64,000 nucleotides of DNA, taken from NCBI RefSeq assembly GCF_019511345.1, contig NZ_JAEUAK010000006.1, positions 62,001 to 126,000 of the forward strand. Direction: 5' to 3'. The notes below the pieces were generated by a model. It did no database searches. It worked only from the letters and a program-made list of their open reading frames with translations, and was not told where the DNA came from. Each line of letters begins with the position of its first letter. Positions within the stretch are counted from its first letter, which is position 1. The translations under genes were made by a program, and so were the position numbers. This stretch comes from Rhizobium mesosinicum (lineage in GTDB: Bacteria > Pseudomonadota > Alphaproteobacteria > Rhizobiales > Rhizobiaceae). Below, in pieces: positions 1 to 7,487 of this stretch.

Positions 1-186
1 CTGTACTTCATCGACAATTTGCGGATTAGACGAAGGGCCGACGGTCGGCTGATAGGATTGTTGGATCAACGACTCGCAGCCGTTGAGCGCGACGGCGCAG
101 GCCGACAGCAACAGGAGACGGCGCACCCAGCGGCGCGGCGCAAAAAAGGCATCACTGGAAAGCGCGGGCGATTTCCACGTCGTCAT
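1..186 (-). CDS. N-terminus of a secreted lipoprotein (partial, runs off left edge)
   Basis: Reading leftward from an ATG at 186, 62 uninterrupted codons reach the window edge. The N-terminus has a basic stretch (RRWVRR, residues 18-23), a hydrophobic core (about 24-34) and a lipobox-like ALNGC with the lipidated Cys at position 37. The mature part is low-complexity and Ser/Pro/Gln rich, as in a periplasmic lipoprotein tether. This predicts export by Sec and lipid anchoring, probably to the outer membrane. The visible part contains no catalytic domain. From memory the start resembles Rhizobiales lipoproteins that carry an M48-type metallopeptidase domain, but nothing visible here proves that. 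Confidence 0.6.
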   Translation of the reverse strand, partial: MTTWKSPALSSDAFFAPRRWVRRLLLLSACAVALNGCESLIQQSYQPTVGPSSNPQIVDEVQ

Positions 187-592
187 GCTGTCCAGTCTGT
201 CTCTCCGCATCATTTTAAGTCGCCGGTCTGCCGCATCGTCGGGCCGGCCGTTGCCAGGAAAATTCAATAGGCTTCCGCCTCGGTTCTCGCGCTGCACAAT
301 CGGCCGATCCACGTCTTTGCTGTAGCCGATTTCCGCATGGGTTGCATAGCGAGACTCCATCTAAATGTGGCGCCGTTGCATTTCGGCAATGCCTCGCCTG
401 TCGAGGCACTTTTCGCTCCGATGAAATTATGGCGAAAGTTCCATCGCAGGTACAGATTCCGACGGCACTGCGGAAAAAATCGGTCAGTACGGCGAGCGAC
501 GCGGGCAACTATGACGTCTGCGCGAAGAATACAATTAATGGTAGTGATATCGAGCGGCTTACATTAAGGAGGCGCAGGCCTCGCACCCGTAC
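187..592. other. Intergenic region with no supported gene
   Basis: About 400 bases lie between the lipoprotein start and the stop of the MFS gene. Short open frames exist on both strands but lack a convincing ribosome-binding site, protein-like composition or recognisable motifs. The lipoprotein promoter is expected near 187-300. One short perfect inverted repeat lies at 390-408. Confidence 0.5.
390..408. repeat. Perfect 7-bp inverted repeat followed by CTTTT
   Basis: TGCCTCG and CGAGGCA flank a 5-nt loop, and CTTTTC follows on the plus strand. It could be a weak terminator-like hairpin. No plus-strand gene precedes it and it lies about 185 bp beyond the MFS stop, so its role is unclear. Confidence 0.3.
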
Positions 593-2134
593 TTACTCCG
601 CGGCCTCTGCGGCGACGTTGGTCTGGCCGGTCTTCTGTTCGCCCGCGCGGGGGAGCTGCACCGGCTTCAGCATGATGGCGGCGACCAGACCGATCAAAGC
701 AATGCCGCAGGAAGTCAGGAACAGCGGCGAGAAGGCGGAGGCGTAAGCATTGGCCACCGCCTGGCGGCTGGCTTCGGGAAGTGCTGCCATCATTTTGGGC
801 GTCAACTCCTCGATATTGGACACCCCCGGGATGGAGGAGCCGAGCCTGCCGAGCTGCGACGCAATGATCGCACCGTAGATGGAGATGGCAATCGAGGCGC
901 CGCCCATACGCGACAGCGTAACCGAGCCGGTCGCGGCACCCACATCGCGGGCCGGTGCGGCGTTCTGAACGCCGATGACCGGAACCTGCTGGGCAAGGCC
1001 GATACCGATGCCGTGCAGCAGCATGATCGCGCCGATGAAGGCTATCGGTGTGCCGGCATGAACCTGCGAGATCAGTGCAAAAGCGATGGCGCTGCAAGTG
1101 AGGCTGGCGATGGCGAACGGCTTGTAGCGGCCGGTTTTCGAAATGATGCGGCCGGCATTCAGAGAGCCGCAGACGAGACCGCCTGTCAGCAGAATGAAGA
1201 GCAGACCGGCGCCCGACGGCGAAAGACCTGTCGTCGTCTGCAGGAAGAGCGCGAGATAATTGACCATGCCGATGGCGATCGCGCCGCTCATGATCGAGAT
1301 CACAAGCAGCAGGCTGAAGGTGGAATTGCGGAAAAGCGGCAGCGGCACGATCGGCTCCGGTGCGCGACGCTCGACGATTACCCAGGCGATGGCGCAAACG
1401 ACGCCGAAGGCGACGATTCCAATGCTTTGCGGCGAGATCAGCTCACCGAAAAGTTCGCTGCTGTCGGTTGCAAGCACGATGCTGGTTGTCGTCAGCGCCA
1501 GCAAGAATGCGCCGGCATAGTCGATCTTCGGCTGGCGATGCGGCTTGCGGTACGGCAGCATGAAGGCGAGGCCGGTAAGTACGATGAAACCGATCGGCAC
1601 ATTGACGAGGAAGATCGAGCGCCAGCCGAAGAGATCGCTCATCGTGCCGCCGAGTACCGGACCGATGGCGCCGGAGGCCATGAGGACGAGGCTGGAATAA
1701 CTTTGATAGCGAGCTCGTTCGCGCGGCTCGAAGAGGTCGGCGTTGACGGCGAAGATCGAAACCATGATGCCGCCGCCGCCGAAGCCCTGCAGTACACGGG
1801 CGGCAATCAGCGTGTTCATGGAGACCGCAAGACCGCAGACGGTGGAACCGACCGTGAAAATCGCGATCGCCGTCATCATCACATATTTGCGGCCGAAGAG
1901 ATCGCCGAGCTTGCCGTAAAGAGGCATAACGGCGCTCAGCGCCAACAGATAGGCAGAGCCGACCCAGCCGAAGCGATCCAGATGGCCGAACTCGCCGACA
2001 ATGGTCGGCAGCGCGGTGGACACGATCTGATTATCCAGCGTCGCCATGAACATGGCCGTCATCAGGAAGAAGAAGAGGATAAGCCGCCGACGGGGATCCG
2101 TCACGAGCGGTGCGGGGGCAAGTTGCATATCCAT
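593..2134 (-). CDS. MFS multidrug efflux transporter, DHA2/EmrB-QacA type (14 TM)
   Basis: This 513-residue inner-membrane protein is probably a drug:proton antiporter. Family motifs appear in order: LDNQIVSTALPTI in TM1 (about 33-45), GKLGDLFGRK (motif A) after TM2, RVLQGFGGGG (motif B) in TM4, and GAIGPVLGGTMSDLFGWR (motif C) in TM5, the antiporter signature. The length and spread of hydrophobic segments fit 14 membrane helices. It is divergent from a MarR gene with about 116 bp between the starts, the usual layout for a pump repressed by its neighbour. No membrane-fusion (EmrA) partner is adjacent, so it may act alone. The substrate cannot be read from the sequence. Confidence 0.9.
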   Translation of the reverse strand: MDMQLAPAPLVTDPRRRLILFFFLMTAMFMATLDNQIVSTALPTIVGEFGHLDRFGWVGSAYLLALSAVMPLYGKLGDLFGRKYVMMTAIAIFTVGSTVCGLAVSMNTLIAARVLQGFGGGGIMVSIFAVNADLFEPRERARYQSYSSLVLMASGAIGPVLGGTMSDLFGWRSIFLVNVPIGFIVLTGLAFMLPYRKPHRQPKIDYAGAFLLALTTTSIVLATDSSELFGELISPQSIGIVAFGVVCAIAWVIVERRAPEPIVPLPLFRNSTFSLLLVISIMSGAIAIGMVNYLALFLQTTTGLSPSGAGLLFILLTGGLVCGSLNAGRIISKTGRYKPFAIASLTCSAIAFALISQVHAGTPIAFIGAIMLLHGIGIGLAQQVPVIGVQNAAPARDVGAATGSVTLSRMGGASIAISIYGAIIASQLGRLGSSIPGVSNIEELTPKMMAALPEASRQAVANAYASAFSPLFLTSCGIALIGLVAAIMLKPVQLPRAGEQKTGQTNVAAEAAE

Positions 2135-2186
2135 GCGATGGCCATTTCTGTTATACGGGCGATTTATGTGCTGATGTCATGTATTT

Positions 2187-2206
2187 GTCAATGGCACATT
2201 ACTGAC
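2187..2206. promoter_or_regulatory. Candidate MarR operator in the divergent promoter region
   Basis: GTCA and TGAC half-sites separated by 12 nt form an imperfect palindrome midway between the divergent MFS and MarR starts. The surrounding 2155-2245 segment is AT-rich, like overlapping promoters. The assignment rests on position and symmetry only. Confidence 0.3.
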
Positions 2207-2250
2207 GTTGGCATATTTTATTTTAAACTCCGGTCTGTTATGGTTTCGTC

Positions 2251-2775
2251 ATGAACGAGACCTTGACCGAGACAAGAACGACCGAGCTTGATGATCCCTC
2301 GGACAGTGTGCCGCGCATCGGCCGCACGATGACGCGCATGCGAATGATGACAGGACGCCGGTTGATCGGCCGCCTGGCGATCCAGAGCGTGGCGCCGGAT
2401 CTGGAACTCTCGCATCTCGACGTACTCGATGCCGTGCGCCGCGCGCAGGAAAACGGCGAGGTAACGGTCGGCGCCATTGCCGAGATGCTTCGAATCGACC
2501 CGTCGAGGGCAAGCCGCGTCGTGTCGGATATGGTGGGCCGCAACGTCCTGCGCCGTGAGGCTTCGCAGGCGGATGCGCGGCGCATCGTCGTCGTCATGAC
2601 TTCGCTCGGGAAGAATCTGCTGGCAGAAATCCGGGCCCAGAAGCTCGCCTTCGTTTCCGAGGTCGTGCGGGACTGGCCACAGGAGGAGATCGACACTTTC
2701 TCGCGGCTGTTCGAGAAATTCATCGGCGGCTACGAGGCGATCTTCCTTTCCCGCGACAAGGACACGCCGGGCTAA
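2251..2775 (+). CDS. MarR-family transcriptional regulator
   Basis: This 174-residue winged helix-turn-helix protein is the usual size for the family. The recognition helix and wing lie at about residues 78-120: DPSRASRVVSDMVGRNVLRR, then ADARR and a beta-wing ending in TSLG, typical of MarR. The flanking helices would form the dimer interface. Its start lies about 116 bp from the divergent efflux gene. Autorepression plus repression of the pump, relieved by a small phenolic or hydrophobic ligand, is the standard model and is inferred here. The N-terminal 25 residues are Thr/Asp rich and probably disordered. Confidence 0.9.
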   Translation: MNETLTETRTTELDDPSDSVPRIGRTMTRMRMMTGRRLIGRLAIQSVAPDLELSHLDVLDAVRRAQENGEVTVGAIAEMLRIDPSRASRVVSDMVGRNVLRREASQADARRIVVVMTSLGKNLLAEIRAQKLAFVSEVVRDWPQEEIDTFSRLFEKFIGGYEAIFLSRDKDTPG

Positions 2776-2867
2776 GAAAATAGTCCGAGCGTTTGATCTC
2801 GCTCAAGCCGACCCGCCTAAGGCAAGCCTAAGTCTCTCCTCGTTCGACGACATCAGGAGAGATTCAC

Positions 2868-3542
2868 ATGAAACATCATCCGCTTCGGTTGAGGGGTATT
2901 TTTGCCGCTATCGTTTTCGCATCCTTCGGGCATGCGGCGCTTTCGGCCGATCTGGCGCCTTCGGCAGGCTCGCCAATGGCCACGCAAAGCCCATGGCAAG
3001 TACGCCTTCGTGCGCTTGGCGTGATCACGCGCGACAACGGTTCGGTCGACGGTATTTCCGGATCCGGTCTTTCCTATTCGGACACGGTGATTCCGGAAGC
3101 TGACATCTCCTATTTCTTCACCGACAATATTTCCGCGGAACTCATTCTCGGCACGACCTATGCCAATGTGCATGGCGAAGGCTCGATTGCCGGCCTTGGC
3201 GAAATCGGCAAGACATGGCTGCTACCCCCGACGCTGACGCTGCAGTATCATTTCACCGATTTCGGCGCCTTCCAGCCCTATCTCGGTGCCGGTGTGAACT
3301 ATACAGTCTTCTACAATCAGTCCGGCAAGAGCGCCGACAGCCTCGATGTGAAGAATACATTCGGTGTCGCGCTGCAGGCCGGTTTCGACTACATGTTCGA
3401 TGAGCATTGGGGTGCGAACTTGGATGTGAAGAAGATCTTCCTGCGTCCGGATTTCGATGCGACGGTCGGCGGTGCCGATGTCAGCGGCAAGGCGAAACTG
3501 GATCCCTGGCTGGTCGGTGCCGGTGTCACCTATCGCTTCTAA
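2868..3542 (+). CDS. OmpW-family outer membrane beta-barrel protein
   Basis: This 224-residue protein has a Sec signal peptide (basic KHHPLRLR, hydrophobic core 11-22, cleavage near HAALSA). The mature part alternates polar and aromatic residues as in an 8-stranded barrel. OmpW-type features include SPWQVRLRALGVI at the first strand, a central LPPTLTLQYHF, FQPYLGAGVNYT, and a C-terminal LVGAGVTYRF ending in Phe, the barrel-assembly signal. AGGAGA at 2855-2860 sits at normal spacing from the ATG and fixes the start. OmpW proteins are thought to conduct small hydrophobic molecules; the substrate here is unknown. A strong hairpin follows downstream. Confidence 0.88.
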   Translation: MKHHPLRLRGIFAAIVFASFGHAALSADLAPSAGSPMATQSPWQVRLRALGVITRDNGSVDGISGSGLSYSDTVIPEADISYFFTDNISAELILGTTYANVHGEGSIAGLGEIGKTWLLPPTLTLQYHFTDFGAFQPYLGAGVNYTVFYNQSGKSADSLDVKNTFGVALQAGFDYMFDEHWGANLDVKKIFLRPDFDATVGGADVSGKAKLDPWLVGAGVTYRF

Positions 3543-3605
3543 AGCATTTGATTGACGCAATTTCCGCCGCAAACCGCCGTACAGTTTTGCGGGAATTTGC
3601 TTTGA

Positions 3606-3638
3606 GGGAAAGGCGCCGGATCTGCGGCGCCTCTTCCC
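3606..3638 (+). terminator. Hairpin downstream of the OmpW gene
   Basis: GGGAA-A-GGCGCC pairs with GGCGCC-TC-TTCCC around an 8-nt loop. No run of T follows, so it may be a Rho-independent terminator of poor quality or an mRNA-stabilising hairpin. Confidence 0.4.
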
Positions 3639-3665
3639 CTTCACCCCTCGTTTGCGCTATGGGCA

Positions 3666-4322
3666 ATGCCCATGAGCCAATCCACCTTCACCATCCTGCT
3701 CGGCGGGGCACTCAGCCTGACGGATCGTCTGCGCGACGCCGTGCGGGAGAGCCGGTTCATCGCGGCTGATGGCGGCATGCGGCATGCGGCAGCACTTGGC
3801 GTGGTGCCGGAATTATGGGTTGGTGATTTCGACTCCACACCGCCCGATCTCGACGGTGCTTTTCCTGACGTGCCGCGCCAACCCTACCCAGCCGCAAAGG
3901 CTGCAACGGATGGTGAAATTGCCGTTGCCGAGGCGATCGAGCGTGGTGCGAAGCGCCTGATCCTTGCGGGTGCACTGGGCGGTGAACGGTCCGACCACGC
4001 GCTTCAACATCTGCTCTATGCCGTGGAGCTGGCGGAAGAAGGCTTCGACATACTCCTGACCTCGGGCAGTGAGGAGGCGGTGCCCTTGCTCCCTGGCTCG
4101 CTGGAGGTCGATCTTCCGCCGGGCAGTCTGTTTTCCGTGCCGGGCTTCAGCGAGTTGCGGGGCCTGTTCATCGAAAATGCCCGCTATCCGCTCGCCGACT
4201 TCCATTTGCCCTTCGGCTCGTCGCGCACCATTTCCAATGTGGCGGAAGGCGCCGTGCGCTTCTCGCTTGCCAGCGGCAGGGCCATCGTGTTCGCGCGGCC
4301 CTATGATCTTTCCGGAGTCTGA
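3666..4322 (+). CDS. thiN: Thiamine pyrophosphokinase
   Basis: This cytoplasmic enzyme transfers pyrophosphate from ATP to thiamine to form thiamine diphosphate. The 218 residues match the family length. Motifs visible are ADGG (about 34-37), GDFDS (about 53-57), ATDGE (about 80-84) and GALGGERSDH (about 101-110), which together form the Mg/ATP and thiamine sites at the dimer interface. The C-terminal half is the beta-sandwich thiamine-binding domain, with SRTISN near 185-190. ATG codons at 3666 and 3672 are both possible starts. The stop is 3 bp before the next start, so it is probably co-transcribed with the ABC-F gene. Confidence 0.9.
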   Translation: MPMSQSTFTILLGGALSLTDRLRDAVRESRFIAADGGMRHAAALGVVPELWVGDFDSTPPDLDGAFPDVPRQPYPAAKAATDGEIAVAEAIERGAKRLILAGALGGERSDHALQHLLYAVELAEEGFDILLTSGSEEAVPLLPGSLEVDLPPGSLFSVPGFSELRGLFIENARYPLADFHLPFGSSRTISNVAEGAVRFSLASGRAIVFARPYDLSGV

Positions 4323-4325
4323 TAC

Positions 4326-6149
4326 TTGGCGCCACCCATTCTGAAACTCGACGACATCTTTCTGAGCTTCGGCGGCACGCCGCTCCTGGCAGGCGCTGCC
4401 CTGCAGGTCGAGCCCGGCGATAAGATCTGTCTTGTCGGCCGCAACGGCTCGGGCAAATCAACGCTTCTGAAGATCGCAGCCGGCCTCGTCGACGCGCAGT
4501 CGGGTGAGGTCTTCCGCCATCCAGCGTCCACGGTGCGCTATCTGGAGCAGGCGCCGGATTTTGCCGGCTTCGAGACCGTGCAGACCTATGCCGAAGCCGG
4601 GCTCGGACCGGGCGACGATCCCTATCGCGTCACTTACTTGCTCTCCCATCTCGGGCTCACCGGCGAAGAGAATCCGAATAACCTGTCCGGCGGGGAGGCG
4701 CGCCGCGCGGCACTTGCGCGCGTGCTGGCGCCGGAGCCTGACATATTACTGCTCGACGAGCCGACCAACCATCTCGACCTTCCGACGATCGAATGGCTGG
4801 AAGGCGAATTGCAGAAGACGCGCAGCGCGCTGGTGTTGATCTCGCACGACCGCCGCTTCCTCGAAAAGGTCTCGACGGCGACGGTCTGGCTCGACAGAGG
4901 CACGTCGCGCCGGCTCGACAAGGGCTTTGCGTTTTTCGAAGCGTGGCGCGATCAGGTGCTGGAGGCGGAAGAACTGGAGCAGCATAAGCTCGGCAAAGCG
5001 ATCGAGCGTGAGGAGCACTGGCTGCGCTACGGCGTGACCGCGCGGCGCAAACGTAACATGCGCCGCCTCGGCGAGCTGCAGACGATGCGTTCGCAGTATC
5101 GTGGCCACAAAGGGCCGCAGGGAACCGTGCAGGCAAGCGCTTCCGATGCGCAGGAATCCGGCAAGCTGGTGATCGAGGCCAATAAAATTACCAAGAGCTA
5201 TGACGACCGGCCGATCGTCGCGCCGTTCTCGATCCGTGTGCATCGTGGCGATTGCATCGGTCTCGTCGGCCCGAACGGCGCCGGTAAGACGACGCTCCTG
5301 AAGATGCTGACCGGCCAGCTTGCGCCCGACAGCGGAACGGTCAAACTCGGCACCAATCTTGATATCGCGACGCTCGACCAGAAGCGCGAGGATCTGAATC
5401 CCGAGGATACGCTCGCCAACTATCTGACGGATGGACGCGGTGAGAATCTCCTGGTCAATGGCGAGCAGCGGCATGTGACCGGATACATGAAGGAATTCCT
5501 GTTCCAGCCCGAGCAGGCGCGCACGCCGATCAAGAATCTCTCCGGTGGCGAACGTGCCCGGCTGATGCTGGCGCGCATCCTGTCGCGGCCGACGAACCTG
5601 CTCATTCTCGACGAACCGACCAACGATCTCGACATCGAGACGCTTGATCTCCTGCAAGAGATCGTCACCGGCTTTGCCGGCACCGTCATCCTCGTCAGCC
5701 ACGATCGCGACTTCCTGGACCGGACGGTGACCTCCACGATCGCGCCGGCCAATCCGGAAACGCCCGATGGACGCTGGATCGAATATGCCGGCGGCTATTC
5801 CGACATGCTGGCTCAGCGCAAGGGCGCGGCCGAGGAGCGCCGCAGGGCCGAGAAGGCGGCGGAAAAGCCTAAGACGCCTGAGGCTGCGGCTGCCACTGCT
5901 TCCGCCTCGAAGGGCAAGCTCTCCTACAAGCAGAAATTCGCACTCGAAAACCTGCCGAAGGAAATGGCCAAGGCGGAAGCGGAGATCGGCAAGCGTGAGG
6001 AGAAGATGGCTGATCCGAACCTCTTCACTAGGGACCCTGCGAGCTTCAACCGGCTTGCATCCGAGATGGAAAAGCTGCGCGAAAGCCTGACGAAAATGGA
6101 AGAGGAATGGCTGGAACTAGAAATGCTGCGTGAGGAGCTGGAAGGCTGA
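4326..6149 (+). CDS. uup: ABC-F family ATPase, Uup-like
   Basis: This soluble protein has two ATP-binding cassettes and no membrane domain (607 residues). The first cassette has GRNGSGKS, LSGGEARRAALAR and LLLDEPTNHLD. After the inter-domain P-site-tRNA-interaction linker, the second has GPNGAGKT, LSGGERARLMLAR and LILDEPTNDLD. The C-terminus (about 490-607) is charged, Ala/Lys/Glu rich and predicted coiled coil, as in Uup. ABC-F proteins act on ribosomes or translation, and Uup also affects DNA-repair phenotypes. The start is a TTG 3 bp after the thiN stop; no better ATG lies upstream. The neighbour thiN gives no functional clue. Confidence 0.9.
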   Translation: MAPPILKLDDIFLSFGGTPLLAGAALQVEPGDKICLVGRNGSGKSTLLKIAAGLVDAQSGEVFRHPASTVRYLEQAPDFAGFETVQTYAEAGLGPGDDPYRVTYLLSHLGLTGEENPNNLSGGEARRAALARVLAPEPDILLLDEPTNHLDLPTIEWLEGELQKTRSALVLISHDRRFLEKVSTATVWLDRGTSRRLDKGFAFFEAWRDQVLEAEELEQHKLGKAIEREEHWLRYGVTARRKRNMRRLGELQTMRSQYRGHKGPQGTVQASASDAQESGKLVIEANKITKSYDDRPIVAPFSIRVHRGDCIGLVGPNGAGKTTLLKMLTGQLAPDSGTVKLGTNLDIATLDQKREDLNPEDTLANYLTDGRGENLLVNGEQRHVTGYMKEFLFQPEQARTPIKNLSGGERARLMLARILSRPTNLLILDEPTNDLDIETLDLLQEIVTGFAGTVILVSHDRDFLDRTVTSTIAPANPETPDGRWIEYAGGYSDMLAQRKGAAEERRRAEKAAEKPKTPEAAAATASASKGKLSYKQKFALENLPKEMAKAEAEIGKREEKMADPNLFTRDPASFNRLASEMEKLRESLTKMEEEWLELEMLREELEG

Positions 6150-6254
6150 TCCGATAAAAAATCTTCCATTTGTCGGATCGGATGGTCTTTCTCCGTCCTT
6201 GGGCCGAACGTGATCAGCGGCATGGTGGCCGCTACGCCTTTGGAGAAGATTTTC

Positions 6255-6653
6255 ATGCGCATGATTTTCGTAAACCTGCCCGTCAAAGACCTCGTCAAAT
6301 CGAAGGAATTCTTCTCGGCGCTTGGCTTTTCCTACAATCCCGCCTTCACCAACGACGATGCCGCCTGCCTGATCGTCGAGGAAAATATCTGCGTGATGCT
6401 GCTATCCCACAGCCACTTCCAGCAGTTCATCGAGGGCGATATCGCCGATACGACGAAGGGCAAGGAAGTGCTGACCTGCCTTTCGGCCGGCAGCCGCGCC
6501 GAAGTGGACGACTATCTGAAGAAGGCGCTGGCAGCTGGCGGCAAACCCTGGAAGCCGACCCTCGATATGGGGCCGATGTATGGATGCAGCTTCCAGGACC
6601 TCGACGGCCATGTCTGGGAAATCATGTACATGGACATGTCTGCTGCCGGTTGA
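6255..6653 (+). CDS. VOC-superfamily (glyoxalase/bleomycin-resistance fold) protein
   Basis: This protein of about 132 residues has paired beta-alpha-beta-beta-beta units: MIFVNLPVKDLVKSKEFF at the start and a C-terminal DLDGHVWEIMYMD strand. Conserved His and Glu near the end (GHVWEI) fit a metal site. The ATG at 6255, preceded by GGAGAAG, is preferred over an in-frame ATG at 6210 because it has the Shine-Dalgarno sequence and starts exactly at the first domain strand. It looks like the PhnB/YaeR-type lactoylglutathione-lyase-like group common in rhizobia, whose substrates are mostly unknown. Confidence 0.8.
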   Translation: MRMIFVNLPVKDLVKSKEFFSALGFSYNPAFTNDDAACLIVEENICVMLLSHSHFQQFIEGDIADTTKGKEVLTCLSAGSRAEVDDYLKKALAAGGKPWKPTLDMGPMYGCSFQDLDGHVWEIMYMDMSAAG

Positions 6654-6816
6654 GCCAATTTCTGAAGGTCGTTCGCCGACTCCGGCGCTCGAAATCGGAT
6701 TGTCGGGGTCCGTTTTTCTCACTTTTCCTTGATTCGCCCGTGCCGCGTCCTGCGGCTTAGAGTGCCGCTCCGGCAGCGCGGGATCGTGCCGATCAATGGC
6801 GATAAGGAAGAGTCAC

Positions 6817-7446
6817 ATGCCTCGCAAATCCCATATCGGAATCTTCATGGCGCTTACCGCCAGCAGCTTCGTCGTGCTCGGCCTTTCGCAGGCGGCGTGT
6901 GCGCAGGAAAACCAGCGCGTGCGGGTGCGTGGAACGATCGAGAGCCTCAATGGCGACACGCTAATCGTCAAGACCCGCGAGGGCAGCGATGCGACGGTGG
7001 CGCTCAAGTCCGGCTGGAAGGTCGCCGGTACCAGGAGTGCTTCCGTCGATGATATCAAGGCCGGCGATTTCGTCGGTGTCGCCTCCTTACCGAAAGGCAC
7101 AGGTCCCGATGGCGCGATCGAGGTGCTGATCTTCACGGCCACAATGAAGGGCACCGGCGAAGGCAGCCGTCCATGGGACCTGCAGCCGAACAGTTCGATG
7201 ACGAATGCGACCGTCAGCAATGCGGTCAAGGCTGTCGACGGCCACACGATCACGCTCACTTATCAGGGCAAGGAAAAGACCATCTCGATTGCAGAGGGTA
7301 CGCCGATCGTCACTTTTGCGCCGGCAACGAAGGACGATCTGAAGCCGGGTGCCGGCGTGATCGTCATGGCGGAAAAGGCAGCCGACGGCAGCATCTCGGC
7401 CGCGCAGGTCGCCGTCGGCATCAACGGCGTGATGCCGCCGATGTAA
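6817..7446 (+). CDS. Secreted DUF5666-like beta-repeat protein
   Basis: This protein of about 209 residues has a clear signal peptide (PRKSH, a hydrophobic core, cleavage near ACA-QEN), so it is probably periplasmic. The mature part has two similar small-barrel repeats: one beginning VRGTIESLNGDTLIVKTREG, the second NAVKAVDGHTITLTYQGKE. Each ends in a segment of the form DDIKAGDFVGV or DDLKPGAGVIV, the pattern of DUF5666-type OB-like repeats. The ATG at 6817 is chosen over one at 6796 because AAGGAAGAG sits just upstream and the signal peptide starts there. Function unknown. The next gene is convergent. Confidence 0.75.
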   Translation: MPRKSHIGIFMALTASSFVVLGLSQAACAQENQRVRVRGTIESLNGDTLIVKTREGSDATVALKSGWKVAGTRSASVDDIKAGDFVGVASLPKGTGPDGAIEVLIFTATMKGTGEGSRPWDLQPNSSMTNATVSNAVKAVDGHTITLTYQGKEKTISIAEGTPIVTFAPATKDDLKPGAGVIVMAEKAADGSISAAQVAVGINGVMPPM

Positions 7447-7487
7447 GCTCTTCTGGAAAAATTCCAGTCGAACCGCTGTCCACTTTC

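Noticed and set aside
1013..2254. A 413-codon plus-strand open frame opposite the MFS gene
   Set aside because: Composition is low-complexity (Asp, Arg, His, Ala) with no recognisable fold, and the opposite strand has clear MFS motifs.
7453..7467. CTGGAA-AAA-TTCCAG palindrome between convergent genes as a terminator
   Set aside because: The stem is only 6 bp, AT-rich, has a 3-nt loop and no T-run on either side.
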